This document shows positions 7,632 to 18,046 of a DNA stretch of 64,000 nt, in pieces. The stretch is from positions 1 to 64,000 of the forward strand of contig NZ_JARFVB010000003.1 in assembly GCF_029193885.1 (NCBI RefSeq), read 5' to 3'. A program made the position numbers and the translations under genes. The notes under the pieces were generated by a model. That model saw nothing but the letters and a program-made list of their open reading frames with translations. It was not told the origin of the DNA and ran no database searches. Position 1 is the stretch's first letter, and each line of letters starts with the position of its first letter. Origin of the DNA: Flagellimonas yonaguniensis. GTDB lineage: Bacteria; Bacteroidota; Bacteroidia; Flavobacteriales; Flavobacteriaceae.

Positions 7632-10600
7632 TTAGCGATACAGGGTGAAGTGCCCAACAAACTGCTGTTTTTCGTTGTCATTGGCATTCACTACATACCA
7701 ATAATCCCCAGTAGGCAATGGTTTGCCTTCGTAGGTTCCATCCCATTTCTTTACCTGGTCCAAACGTGCCACAACTCTTCCGTATCGGTCATAAATGATC
7801 ACATCGATAAAAGGAAAATACTCGCGGTTCTCAGGATACCAGTAATCATTTAGATTGTCCCCGTCCGGGGTAAAGAAATCCGGCATTTCCGGCATTCCCT
7901 CAAAATTAAATGGCATGACCAAAGTCGCCTCGCAACCGTTTTGGTCACGGACCATGATATTGATATTGGAATCCACATTGATATTGAACGTATTTACCTC
8001 ACCGTAAGAATCCCCCTGAAAGAAGTATTCATATCCGCCAAAACCACCGGTGGCTAATGCCGTTACCTCATTCGGACCAGTTTTGGTAGCCTCCAAAGTC
8101 AAGGGTTCGTATACTTCCACTTCAAACTCCGCAAAGGTCACACACCCGTTCGCGTGATAAATGTAAACGGTGTGCTCTCCTGCTGGCAAATCTCCGAAGG
8201 TCCGCTGATTCGTGGCCATCTGTATATCGTCCACATCCAGGGAGAACAATAAATCGGAAAGTTGGGAACTATCCTCAATGTTAATGGTGACCGTACTATT
8301 GGGGAATATACCTTCACAACCATATTCCACAATGGGTTCAGCAATAATATCCACCCCTATCCCGATTTCAGCAATCACATTGGTCTGACAACCATTGGCG
8401 TCGCGAACAAACACCACATAGGTTTCACCTCCTTGAAGATTATCGAAGAAGAGGCTGTCATTTTGCTCAAAATTGGCATCATCGGCTGAATTGACGCTGG
8501 TATAATATGGAGCGGTCCCTCCAGTCACTTCCAAGGTCATTGTTCCATCGCCATCGCCCATACAGGTTTCTGGAGTGGTTTCCACAACTCCTGCCAACAG
8601 TTCCATGGGCTGCGTGATTTCCACTGTTCTGGTTATGGTACAACCCAAATCATCTTGAATGATAATGTCGTAGGTTCTCGGCGCCAAGTCGTAAAACGTC
8701 TTTCTATTGGGGTTTTCAGGGTCGTCACCTTCAAAAAACTCACTCAGGGTGTCAGAAATGGAATATCTTATCTGACCTGTTCCTCCACTCGCCTCAATAA
8801 TGATCTGTCCGTTCATATCCCCTGCGCACAGTACGGGTACGGCTTCCAAATAATCCAAAACCAATGGCTCTTTAGGCTCAATTTCAATAGGGTCGGACAT
8901 GACCTCACACCCACCACTCTGTGCATAAACATAGTAGGTACCTGGGTTCAACTCTCTAAAAATACCAGAGTCTTGCGCCGTACGCACTATGGATGCTCCC
9001 GTTACTGGCAATGTATTGGAATTTACCAAAGTATATGTGTAATTTCCGATTCCTCCAAAAGCTTCGGAACGGATGATTCCAGTGGCTTCCCCCGCACAGT
9101 TGATAGTAGCATTGGTCAAATCAAGATTGATTACCAAAGGTGCAGCAGGATCCAAGGAAACTTGGTTGGATCTTTCATAAGGACATCCATTGGAGTTTTG
9201 TACTTCGTATTGGAACGGTCCAGCATCCACGCTAATATCCGCAGCAATTTCAACACTGGTCATTCCTGCTCCGAAAGGTATAAATGCGTCACTGGTTCCT
9301 GCTCTTCTATAAAAATAATCCACTCCTGGCTCCGGGTTCGTAACGGTAAGTTCCATTCTACCTAGATCCCCGCAACCCGGCGGTTGTAGCTCAACCAGTT
9401 CAGCTACCACAATTTCTGGGTCTGAAATGGTTATCACATCTGTTTGGGCACTACAGTTCCAGCCATCAAAGATGGTAATCCTGTAGTCTCCTGCGGATAA
9501 ATTACCAAAAGTCGGGGTGGTCTGCAATCCACTATTGGTACCATCCGTGATTCTGTTCAATTGGTACAGATAGTTACCAGGTCCTTGTCCTCCCGCTTCA
9601 TTATAGGCCTCTATTATGGCATCATTGTCATTGTTACAAGCCAATGGACTTACAATACGAATATCCGCTGTAATATCGATTGGTGGAAGCAAATCCACGT
9701 CCGTTGTAGATTCACAACCTCTTAAATCCTTCACATTTACGGTATAGGTATCTGTTGATAGATTTTCAAATACTGGATTGGTATTCGGGTAATCCACCAA
9801 AATAGTACCATCCGAAGCTACCAATTGATACTCATAGGTTCCCCATCCGCCATCTCCTGATGCTGTAATCTCCCCCAATCCAGGTACATTACAGGTAACA
9901 GGTGATGTTTCCATAGCATCCACGGTCAACTCCCTATCCGGTGATCGTACCGTGGTCACATTGCTTGCAGTATCGCAATAAGGCGAATCCAAAGCTTCTA
10001 TACGGACCACTAAGTTACCTGCAGGAACATTTTCAATGATTTCAGGGGTATTGATAGGCGCATTGATATCAAAAGTACCTGTTACGCCAGTGGTCGTCTC
10101 TGTTCCTGTATTATCGCGAGTGAACACTTCGTAATTATATTGACCGTTGTAGTTGTTTATCTCCAAACTAATCTTACCATCGGAACCGTTAAAACAGGTA
10201 ACGGGTTCCACTTCCGCTATAACTGCTTCTATATTGTTGTACTCTGGCATATTGACGGTAGTGGTCAAATATGTACAACCGCCGCTTCCCACATCGGTAA
10301 CCGCAAAAATATAGTTACCTGGCGTGGCAATATCCCAAGTTACCCTATCGCTTCCACCAGAGCTACGGGCAGGTTCGGAGCCCAAAGGCAGTATCTGTAC
10401 TTCATAATCCCCGGGACCCTCATTTACTATGATATCAATGGAACCTGCACTGACCCCACTTCCTGAGGCATCACAGCTAATCGGATTGACATTGTAGCTG
10501 AAAGTAATATCAGTAGGGGTGTTGATGTTAACAGTATCGGTCAGTTCGCATCCATTTTGATCCCTTGCTGTAAGAACAATGGTTTGGTTGGTTCCGTTAT

Positions 10601-13600
10601 CAATCACCTCGAAGGTGTTGCTTGTTTGAAAGTTGGTTCCATCAAATTGTGGTGTTCCATCGTTCATACTGTAGGTAAAAGATCCTGAACCGGTAGCAGC
10701 TCCCGTTCCATCGCCATTTGTATCGGTGTATATGGTAATGGTCGCCGTACTGAATTGATTGCTCGATGGATTACAACTAAACTCGGTGTTCACTGCATTG
10801 ATCTGCACTTGCGTGGGTTCATTTATAGTGATGTCCCCAGAGCGAACGGTACAACCCCTATCAGAAACTACTTCCACTTGATACGTTCCTTGGGAGAGAT
10901 CATCAAAAAGGTTTGTTATTTGTGGTCCTGCAACTATGGTTGAGGTTGAGCCTTGATACAGCACATAATTTATGGGAGTATCGGTGGCACTTGCAGGGTC
11001 CAGTTCCACAGCAATGGTTCCATCATCGGCCCCGAAACAAGTAATGTCGCTTTTTGGTGTAGCAGTAATCACAGGTGTATTCACTGTGGAAACAATCACC
11101 TCGGCCTCATCGGAGCATAAGGGAGTTGTATTGGAATCCAAATCCGTTACCAAAATATTATAATCCCCAGGGTCAATACCCGTGAAAACATTATCATTGA
11201 TTTGTGGAAGCCCTATATCAGTCAATGTAGTCGCATCCCTTAACTGATACCTAAAATTGCCACTACCTCCAGTAGTATTTACCGTAATCACACCATCACC
11301 AGCATTACAGGTCGGATATGAGGTGGCATCAGCAGAAATCGCAAAGAAATCAAACACCTCTGCGGTTACCGTATTTGTACACCCGTTGCCGTCTCTCACG
11401 ATAATCACGTAGCTGCCCGGATTGGGCACAACAAATGACGTTCCTGATTGGAAACCACTTCCAAGATCATATTCAAAGGTATTTTCTGGCTCGGGACCAG
11501 TTGTGAGCGGAGAAACTATATTGATTTGATATCCACTGGTCGCGGTACATTGGTTCACAACGTCAATTACCGGGTCGGGAACTCCTGCTTCTTGGGTAAC
11601 TGTCAATGTGGCCAAAGCGGTACAGCCATTGGCATCCTGTACATAAAAATCATAGTCATCGGGATATGGTCCCAGTATTTCAAAAGTAGTCTCTGATGTA
11701 AATGTTGATGGTGCTGGGTCACCGGCGGGCACATAAGCGTAATTGTACGGTCCTGTGCTTCCGAAACCTCTTACGGTAACCAACGCCCCAACATTACAGG
11801 TCGCTTCCACAAAATTGTCAATGGATATGGAAACCGAACTGATATCAATAAAGGCCAAAGTACTTCCACTACATCCATTAGTGTCGTCCCTAACAATGAT
11901 TTGATAGTTTCCAGGTGCCAATCCGGTGATTGTTCCATTGTACGGAATGGTTTCCCCACTATATGTATTTGTTGAAACGGTTGCACCTGTATCCGTATTT
12001 TGAACTGTCACGGTAAAATCGCCAGAGGCTGAAATTCCAGAGACCTCATAGTCAATGGAACCGCTTCCTGCCACATTACACGAAGCTGCCAATGATGTTG
12101 CGGATACAGTAACTGGATTACTTGGGCCTATTGGGTCAATTTCTTCAATATAGGTACAGCCCAAAGCGTCCCGTACCTCAACAAAATAAGTAACTCCCGG
12201 CACTACCATGCCAGTTACATCAAAAACATCGTTATTAGCACCTGCTCCCAATTGAAAGGTTGGGTCACCTACGAGTCTAAACTCGTAAGGTGCGGTCCCC
12301 CCTGTTGCCTGTACTTGATAAGGAAAGGAGGTATCCGAACATGAGGCTGGATCGGCACTGGGAATTAAATCCAATTGATTTTGATCGATAACCACCTGAT
12401 CCCGGTCCTCACACCCTTGTGCATCGGTCACGACCACCGTGTAGTTCCCGAGCGGCACGTCAGTAAAGTCAAAGGTTGTTGTGGCGTTTCCTGTTGATGA
12501 AGCTACTGTACCACCAAATTCATCGACCAAAACATAATCAAACGGAGCAACCCCATTGTTTATCGTAGAGGTAATTGACCCATTCACAGAACCCGCAGTA
12601 CAAACGGCATCCGTTGGTGTAGCAGTGGCATCCAAAGGCACACTAGAACCTATGGTTACATCATATACTGGGCTGATACATCCTCTGCTATCTCGAATTA
12701 CGAATCCGGTATGTGTTCCTGCTCCATATCCTGAGAATATATTTTGACTGCTAAAGGTTGTTCCGCCATCATTACTGAATTCATAGGGAGGTATTCCTTG
12801 CGATGTGTCCGGAATCAGTTCTACTATACCACTTGTATCGTCTCCGCATTGTGTGTCTGTGGCCACTGCACTACCTGCAATGGTCTCTGGTGGGGAAATG
12901 GTCACTGTGTTGGTTTCCGTAGTACATCCTCGTGCATCCGTAATCATGAACTGGAAGGTTGTATCCGAAATAATGGAACCATCATTCGGAACATTATATA
13001 CAAAGGAGTTTCCTGTAATGTTATTGTTATCCAAAGTATACGCTGCACCATTCACACTTACTTCGTAGATATCGTAATCACCCGAAGATGTGTAGCCATT
13101 GCTAATATTCACTTGTATTTGACCGGGAGGTCCTGCACAATCCAGTTCTTGTATGGTTGTGGCATTGGCTATTACCTGTGGCTCTATGGTTGCTGTTACG
13201 GTATCCCTACAATCATTGGCATCTATTACCTCAATGGTATAGGTTCCTGGTGTCAAACCACTAAAAGTGGTACTGGCGCCCAAAGTTCCACCGTTGATTC
13301 GGTATTGATATGGGGCCACCCCCCCTGTGGCATTCACTTCAAGCGTAGCAGCGGTAAAGTTGTCGTAACAGAAATCTGATGCTGCATTATCCAAAGTCAG
13401 TGTCGGGGCATCCAAACGGGTCAAAGTAAAGCTATCTGTCACGGTACATCCGTTGGCATCGGTAACACTTACTATATACATTCCTTCTTGTGCCAAATTA
13501 GAGAACGTACTTCCATTCTTTGGCCCTCTTGTGGAACCATCGGGCTGAGTCAGAGTATATCGGTCACCACCCCATCCCCCAACGGTATTAACACGAACGG

Positions 13601-15935
13601 CTCCTATATTTCCATTTTGGCAACTCATGGCCGTAACATCCAAACTCGAAATATCAAATGCAGTGGATGGCTCTTCAATGACCAAGGTCGCTGTATCGAC
13701 ACAATTGGTTTCTTCATCGGTCACGGAAATCACATAGCTTCCAGCAGGCAATCCTGTCAATGGAATAATGCTATTATTTTGACCTGTGAAAACCGGTCCA
13801 CCGTCAATACTGTAACTGTAGGTGGAATTGAATCCGTCCACCAAAAATCGTCCTTCACCATCGGAATCGCCTACGCAGGTAACCACTCGAGTCTGCTGTC
13901 CCTGTACCCCAATAGAACTAATATCGGTAATAGCGTAGTTTTCATCATAGGAACAACCTTCATCATCGGTTACCCTGAACGTATAGGTTCCCAATCCCAA
14001 ACCTGTGAACGTGCTATTGTTTCCATTGTTTACCACACTTCCTGCCGGGGCTATAATTTCATAAGTGTAAGTCCCCGAACCTCCTGTTATGGATAAATCC
14101 AAAGAAGCAGTCGTGGTAATACAATCCAAGCTGGATATGCTAAAATCAATATCCGTTGGCTTGTTGAGGCCATTAAAAGGTATATCCGGCAATGTTTGCA
14201 CACATCCATTGGCATCACGAACCATCGGGGTGTAGGTTCCTACTCCTAAGTTGGCAAATACATTGTTGCTTCCAAAACCCGCTCCTATACTATACTCATA
14301 GGGTGCCGTTCCCCCAGAAACCCCAGATATTGTGATTTGACCACCATTTTCATCACCACAGGTTGGCGTACTATCCGGTGTGGCCGTTGCCGTAATGGTA
14401 GAAGGTGTGCCTATGGTTGCCGCTTGTGGGGTAGTTGTACAGGTAAAGGAGTCCTGCTCGTATCGCAATACGACATCGTAGTTGCCCGGTGCCAAATTGG
14501 AGAAGGTATTACTTATCTGAAAAGTTGCTCCATTATCCACACTATACTGTATTTCATAACCATACCCATTTGTCACGTTTACTGTAATTCTACCATCATT
14601 GGCACCACCACAGTTGGCATCCTCCTCGGTAAAGTTAAAGAGCGGCGGTGGAATATTTTCCACATCCACGGCAGCGGTTCTTTGACATCCATTGGCATCT
14701 TCGACCAAAATATTGTAGGTTCCCGCTGTTGAAACCGTAAACGTGGACGTACTGGAGTAAGTTGGACCAAACGAGCCCCCATCCACGCTAAATCGGTAAG
14801 GTGCGGTACCTCCACTTGTGGCCACATTGACATCCACGGATGTAGCCCCACAACCAAAACTATCGGATGCCGTTGCCGAAACGGCCAAGGGGCTTATTCC
14901 GCCACCAATTACAATAGGATCGCCATCAATATCGGTGGTAATGGTCTCAGAACAGGCGTTTGTTTCCACACGAATACTATAGGTTCCCGGACTAACATTG
15001 GCAAAGGTGTAATTATCCGCTCCGTTGGGACCGAATGTATCCACCGTAACACCGTTCTTTACCAATCTATAGGTATAAAAACCAGGAACGCCGGACACGG
15101 CGACATCAATACTTCCCAATTCCCCACTACACAAAATATCATTTGCCGTAACATCCACATTGATATCCAAATCATCAACAGTTTCCAAGTTTGATGGGAA
15201 CACACAAGCTGTTGCGGAAACATTCTTCAATCTTACATAAACACGGTAGTCACCTGAAGTGGTAATATCAAAGAAAGGATCATCTTGATAAGGTCCAGAA
15301 GCACTGTTCAAGCTATATTCGTATCCAGCAGGAACATTGGTTACCTCTACCCTGCCAGGATTGCCACAAATGATATCCTCTTTGATGAGTTGAGGGTCCA
15401 ATGGGTTCAGCGTAGACTTAAAATAATAATATTGTCCTGAATTTACACGCACCCTGAATTCCCCAGCCGTTGACAAATCAAAAGTAGCGTTCGTACCAAC
15501 CGTATTCCAAGTACAGGCATTGTTTATGGTGGGACAATCACCCACTACCGTTGGAGCACAACTATTGGGATCCAGCTGTTGCCACTGGTAAGAACTCCCG
15601 GATTGACTCAACGTCACTGTCCTAACGTCGCTTGTGCCGCACAAGAAAAACTTTGCAACGGTACTACCATCGTTGGGGCAAGTAACCTCATCGTCCGCTC
15701 CATTTATAATGGTAGCAAACATTGCGGTTGTTGCAAATGGTTCACTTTCTTCGTTGGATGCTTCCTTGAAGGTTGCATCTGAGATCTCTTTCTGGGTATC
15801 GGACTCTGTTCTATTGGATACAATATGGGTAAATATCCGGGCAACTTGAGTTTTTGCCAATACCGTAGAACCGAAGATTGATATGAACACCAACAACACG
15901 ACATATAGCAAATGCCTTGTTTTTTGTGGGAGCAT
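7632..15935 (-). CDS. Giant SprB-repeat surface protein with type B T9SS sorting domain
   Basis: At 2767 residues this is the largest gene here. A signal peptide (RHLLYVVLLVFISIFGSTVLA) leads a long array of SprB-type repeats, each ~80-90 residues and recognisable by GG.APY.Y.. plus F..L..GTY.V.V.D.NGC. Cysteines recur once or twice per repeat. The last ~90 residues form the gliding-motility-associated C-terminal domain: DFFTPDGDNLNDYW, IYDRYGRVV, WDGTYEGKPLPTGDYWY. This domain sends proteins through the type IX system to the cell surface. SprB of Flavobacterium is the mobile gliding adhesin; an adhesin role here is inferred. No sprC/D/F-type partner is adjacent. Confidence 0.93.
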   Translation of the reverse strand: MLPQKTRHLLYVVLLVFISIFGSTVLAKTQVARIFTHIVSNRTESDTQKEISDATFKEASNEESEPFATTAMFATIINGADDEVTCPNDGSTVAKFFLCGTSDVRTVTLSQSGSSYQWQQLDPNSCAPTVVGDCPTINNACTWNTVGTNATFDLSTAGEFRVRVNSGQYYYFKSTLNPLDPQLIKEDIICGNPGRVEVTNVPAGYEYSLNSASGPYQDDPFFDITTSGDYRVYVRLKNVSATACVFPSNLETVDDLDINVDVTANDILCSGELGSIDVAVSGVPGFYTYRLVKNGVTVDTFGPNGADNYTFANVSPGTYSIRVETNACSETITTDIDGDPIVIGGGISPLAVSATASDSFGCGATSVDVNVATSGGTAPYRFSVDGGSFGPTYSSTSTFTVSTAGTYNILVEDANGCQRTAAVDVENIPPPLFNFTEEDANCGGANDGRITVNVTNGYGYEIQYSVDNGATFQISNTFSNLAPGNYDVVLRYEQDSFTCTTTPQAATIGTPSTITATATPDSTPTCGDENGGQITISGVSGGTAPYEYSIGAGFGSNNVFANLGVGTYTPMVRDANGCVQTLPDIPFNGLNKPTDIDFSISSLDCITTTASLDLSITGGSGTYTYEIIAPAGSVVNNGNNSTFTGLGLGTYTFRVTDDEGCSYDENYAITDISSIGVQGQQTRVVTCVGDSDGEGRFLVDGFNSTYSYSIDGGPVFTGQNNSIIPLTGLPAGSYVISVTDEETNCVDTATLVIEEPSTAFDISSLDVTAMSCQNGNIGAVRVNTVGGWGGDRYTLTQPDGSTRGPKNGSTFSNLAQEGMYIVSVTDANGCTVTDSFTLTRLDAPTLTLDNAASDFCYDNFTAATLEVNATGGVAPYQYRINGGTLGASTTFSGLTPGTYTIEVIDANDCRDTVTATIEPQVIANATTIQELDCAGPPGQIQVNISNGYTSSGDYDIYEVSVNGAAYTLDNNNITGNSFVYNVPNDGSIISDTTFQFMITDARGCTTETNTVTISPPETIAGSAVATDTQCGDDTSGIVELIPDTSQGIPPYEFSNDGGTTFSSQNIFSGYGAGTHTGFVIRDSRGCISPVYDVTIGSSVPLDATATPTDAVCTAGSVNGSITSTINNGVAPFDYVLVDEFGGTVASSTGNATTTFDFTDVPLGNYTVVVTDAQGCEDRDQVVIDQNQLDLIPSADPASCSDTSFPYQVQATGGTAPYEFRLVGDPTFQLGAGANNDVFDVTGMVVPGVTYFVEVRDALGCTYIEEIDPIGPSNPVTVSATSLAASCNVAGSGSIDYEVSGISASGDFTVTVQNTDTGATVSTNTYSGETIPYNGTITGLAPGNYQIIVRDDTNGCSGSTLAFIDISSVSISIDNFVEATCNVGALVTVRGFGSTGPYNYAYVPAGDPAPSTFTSETTFEILGPYPDDYDFYVQDANGCTALATLTVTQEAGVPDPVIDVVNQCTATSGYQINIVSPLTTGPEPENTFEYDLGSGFQSGTSFVVPNPGSYVIIVRDGNGCTNTVTAEVFDFFAISADATSYPTCNAGDGVITVNTTGGSGNFRYQLRDATTLTDIGLPQINDNVFTGIDPGDYNILVTDLDSNTTPLCSDEAEVIVSTVNTPVITATPKSDITCFGADDGTIAVELDPASATDTPINYVLYQGSTSTIVAGPQITNLFDDLSQGTYQVEVVSDRGCTVRSGDITINEPTQVQINAVNTEFSCNPSSNQFSTATITIYTDTNGDGTGAATGSGSFTYSMNDGTPQFDGTNFQTSNTFEVIDNGTNQTIVLTARDQNGCELTDTVNINTPTDITFSYNVNPISCDASGSGVSAGSIDIIVNEGPGDYEVQILPLGSEPARSSGGSDRVTWDIATPGNYIFAVTDVGSGGCTYLTTTVNMPEYNNIEAVIAEVEPVTCFNGSDGKISLEINNYNGQYNYEVFTRDNTGTETTTGVTGTFDINAPINTPEIIENVPAGNLVVRIEALDSPYCDTASNVTTVRSPDRELTVDAMETSPVTCNVPGLGEITASGDGGWGTYEYQLVASDGTILVDYPNTNPVFENLSTDTYTVNVKDLRGCESTTDVDLLPPIDITADIRIVSPLACNNDNDAIIEAYNEAGGQGPGNYLYQLNRITDGTNSGLQTTPTFGNLSAGDYRITIFDGWNCSAQTDVITISDPEIVVAELVELQPPGCGDLGRMELTVTNPEPGVDYFYRRAGTSDAFIPFGAGMTSVEIAADISVDAGPFQYEVQNSNGCPYERSNQVSLDPAAPLVINLDLTNATINCAGEATGIIRSEAFGGIGNYTYTLVNSNTLPVTGASIVRTAQDSGIFRELNPGTYYVYAQSGGCEVMSDPIEIEPKEPLVLDYLEAVPVLCAGDMNGQIIIEASGGTGQIRYSISDTLSEFFEGDDPENPNRKTFYDLAPRTYDIIIQDDLGCTITRTVEITQPMELLAGVVETTPETCMGDGDGTMTLEVTGGTAPYYTSVNSADDANFEQNDSLFFDNLQGGETYVVFVRDANGCQTNVIAEIGIGVDIIAEPIVEYGCEGIFPNSTVTINIEDSSQLSDLLFSLDVDDIQMATNQRTFGDLPAGEHTVYIYHANGCVTFAEFEVEVYEPLTLEATKTGPNEVTALATGGFGGYEYFFQGDSYGEVNTFNINVDSNINIMVRDQNGCEATLVMPFNFEGMPEMPDFFTPDGDNLNDYWYPENREYFPFIDVIIYDRYGRVVARLDQVKKWDGTYEGKPLPTGDYWYVVNANDNEKQQFVGHFTLYR

Positions 15936-16093
15936 AGGGGTTAAGTCTTGTTTAGAAGAATATGTTGGATTTGGGACCTAAATATTCTTAATAGTAATTT
16001 TCTGTTCTTATAAAAATTCTCTTTATCTTAATCACACCCGACCACTAAAAAATGGTCGTTTATCCATGAAATCTGTTATTTCAACGTAAAATT

Positions 16094-17212
16094 ATGCAAA
16101 ATAGTCTCTTATTTCCCATTTTTTTCGTTGTACTGCTTAGTACATCTTGCGCAGAAACACCCGATAAGGACGTAAATACTCCCGAAACCCTTGATTTTAC
16201 TACGGAACTCGTAGTTGACAACATACAGAACGCTTGGGGTATGGTTTTCTTGCCCAACAACGCAATATTGATTTCTGAAAAATCAGGAAAATTACTGCTC
16301 TACAAAGCAGGAAAGACCACTACAATAGAAAATCCACCCAAAGTTTACAACCGAGGACAGGGCGGTTTGATGGATATTGAGCTACATCCTGATTATGATA
16401 AAAATGGTTGGATTTATTTTTCTTATGCCTCTACGGAAGGAGACGGAAAAGGTGGTAACACAGCTATTATGCGTTCAAGACTTTCCAATAATCAACTTGT
16501 TGATGTGGAAAAACTATACAAAGCATCCCCCAACTCCACTCGCGGACAACATTTCGGTTCTCGGATAGAATTTGATAATGATGGATACCTGTTCTTCTCC
16601 ATAGGCGAACGAGGCAATAGGGATGTGAACCCTCAAGACATTACACGGGATGGAGGCAAAATATATCGCCTACATGACGATGGCCGTATTCCCGTAGACA
16701 ATCCGTTTGTCAATGGGCCGGACGCCAAAAAAGCCATTTACAGTTATGGCCACCGAAACCCGCAAGGGCTTGCCCTTCATCCAAATACCGGACAGCTATG
16801 GGAGCATGAGCATGGTCCTAGAGGTGGAGATGAAATCAACATTGTACAAAAAGGAAAAAACTACGGTTGGCCCATTATCACGTATGGCATAAATTATAGT
16901 GGCACGGAAATTACCGATGAAACCTCCAGACCCGGAATGGAACAACCACTTTACCAATGGACACCATCCATTGCACCTTCGGGCATGGCATTTGTCACTT
17001 CCGATAAATACCCCAAATGGCAAGGAAATTTATTGGTGGGGTCACTGGCATTTCAATATTTGGAACGCTTGGAACTACAGGACAATAAAGTGGTCTACCG
17101 TGAAAAATTATTGGATGGTATGGGACGCATACGCAATGTACGCCAAGCACCCGATGGTTTTATCTACATAAGTGTTGAGGGCAAAGGAATTTTCCGATTG
17201 GTTCCCAAATAA
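16094..17212 (+). CDS. PQQ-dependent sugar dehydrogenase-like lipoprotein
   Basis: A 372-residue beta-propeller of the glucose/sorbosone dehydrogenase (aldose sugar dehydrogenase) family. The N-terminus is a lipoprotein signal with cysteine in LLSTSCAE. Family signatures follow: GQGGLMDIELHPDY, FGSRIEFDNDGYLFFSIGERG, SYGHRNPQGLALHP and WEHEHGPRGGDEIN, the last two close to PQQ/calcium contacts in relatives. The enzyme would oxidise aldoses in the periplasm if PQQ is available; no pqq gene is in view. It is divergent from the giant adhesin and convergent with murQ, ending five bases from it. Confidence 0.88.
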   Translation: MQNSLLFPIFFVVLLSTSCAETPDKDVNTPETLDFTTELVVDNIQNAWGMVFLPNNAILISEKSGKLLLYKAGKTTTIENPPKVYNRGQGGLMDIELHPDYDKNGWIYFSYASTEGDGKGGNTAIMRSRLSNNQLVDVEKLYKASPNSTRGQHFGSRIEFDNDGYLFFSIGERGNRDVNPQDITRDGGKIYRLHDDGRIPVDNPFVNGPDAKKAIYSYGHRNPQGLALHPNTGQLWEHEHGPRGGDEINIVQKGKNYGWPIITYGINYSGTEITDETSRPGMEQPLYQWTPSIAPSGMAFVTSDKYPKWQGNLLVGSLAFQYLERLELQDNKVVYREKLLDGMGRIRNVRQAPDGFIYISVEGKGIFRLVPK

Positions 17213-17217
17213 ACCGA

Positions 17218-18036
17218 CTATTTTTTAAGGGCATCAACGGCCAATTTTACCGAGCCATATTTTTTGAGGGCTTTTTCCGCATCATCATAGTTCAATCCCA
17301 ATTCCTCCATGATGTAGCGCGTTCCCCTGTCCACCAACTTGGTGTTGCTCAATTGCATGTTCACCATCTTATTTCCTTTTACCCTACCTACACGTATCAT
17401 CAGGGCAGTGGAAATCATGTTCAGCACCAATTTTTGACTGGTTCCGCTTTTCATTCGGGTACTACCGGTTAAAAATTCGGGCCCTACATTCACTTCTATG
17501 GGGATATCCGTTGCCCGCGCCAAAGGCGAGCCAGGATTGTTGGTGATACCCACCGTTAAAACTCCATGGGTTTTTGCGTCGGCAACCCCGCCAAGAACAT
17601 AAGGAGTGGTACCTGAGGCTGCAATTCCCACCAAAACATCATTTTCATTTATATAGTACTCTTGAAGATCCCTCCACGCTTGTTCCGTGTCATCTTCAGC
17701 ATTTTCAACCGCCTTGCGAATAGCTTGGTCTCCTCCAGCAATAAGTCCTATTACCCGATCATGGGGCATTCCAAAAGTAGGTGGTATTTCAGAAGCATCC
17801 AGAATTCCCAACCTTCCACTTGTTCCCGCTCCTATATAAAAAAGCCTTCCTCCTTTTTCAAAGCGCTTGGCCATTTCATCCACTACTTTGGCCACTTGGG
17901 GCAGTACCGATTCAACCGCATTTGCTACTTTTTTATCCTCTTGGTTGATATTGGCCACAATCTCCAAACTATCCATTTCCTCCAACCTATCATAGTTGGA
18001 CGGTTCCTCAGTAATCTTAACGTGCTTTTCTACCAC
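17218..18036 (-). CDS. murQ: N-acetylmuramic acid 6-phosphate etherase
   Basis: The 272-residue SIS-domain protein cleaves the lactyl ether of MurNAc-6-P to GlcNAc-6-P. Diagnostic segments: YIGAGTSGRLGILDASEIPPTFG (~residues 66-88), GIAASGTTPYV, VGPEFLTGSTRMKSGTSQK and the C-terminal AEKALKKYGSVKLAVDAL. The start is a GTG at 18036, ten bases after the regulator gene, so the two probably share a transcript. Together with AnmK, NagZ, an AmpG-like permease and NagB in this locus it forms a peptidoglycan-recycling pathway. Confidence 0.95.
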   Translation of the reverse strand: MVEKHVKITEEPSNYDRLEEMDSLEIVANINQEDKKVANAVESVLPQVAKVVDEMAKRFEKGGRLFYIGAGTSGRLGILDASEIPPTFGMPHDRVIGLIAGGDQAIRKAVENAEDDTEQAWRDLQEYYINENDVLVGIAASGTTPYVLGGVADAKTHGVLTVGITNNPGSPLARATDIPIEVNVGPEFLTGSTRMKSGTSQKLVLNMISTALMIRVGRVKGNKMVNMQLSNTKLVDRGTRYIMEELGLNYDDAEKALKKYGSVKLAVDALKK

Positions 18037-18046
18037 TACCTTTACT

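Noticed and set aside
12744..13379. Plus-strand open frames of 200+ codons, also near 8655 and 13488
   Set aside because: They lie antisense within the giant adhesin and are Cys/Gly/Ser-rich mirror translations of its repeats, with no independent support.
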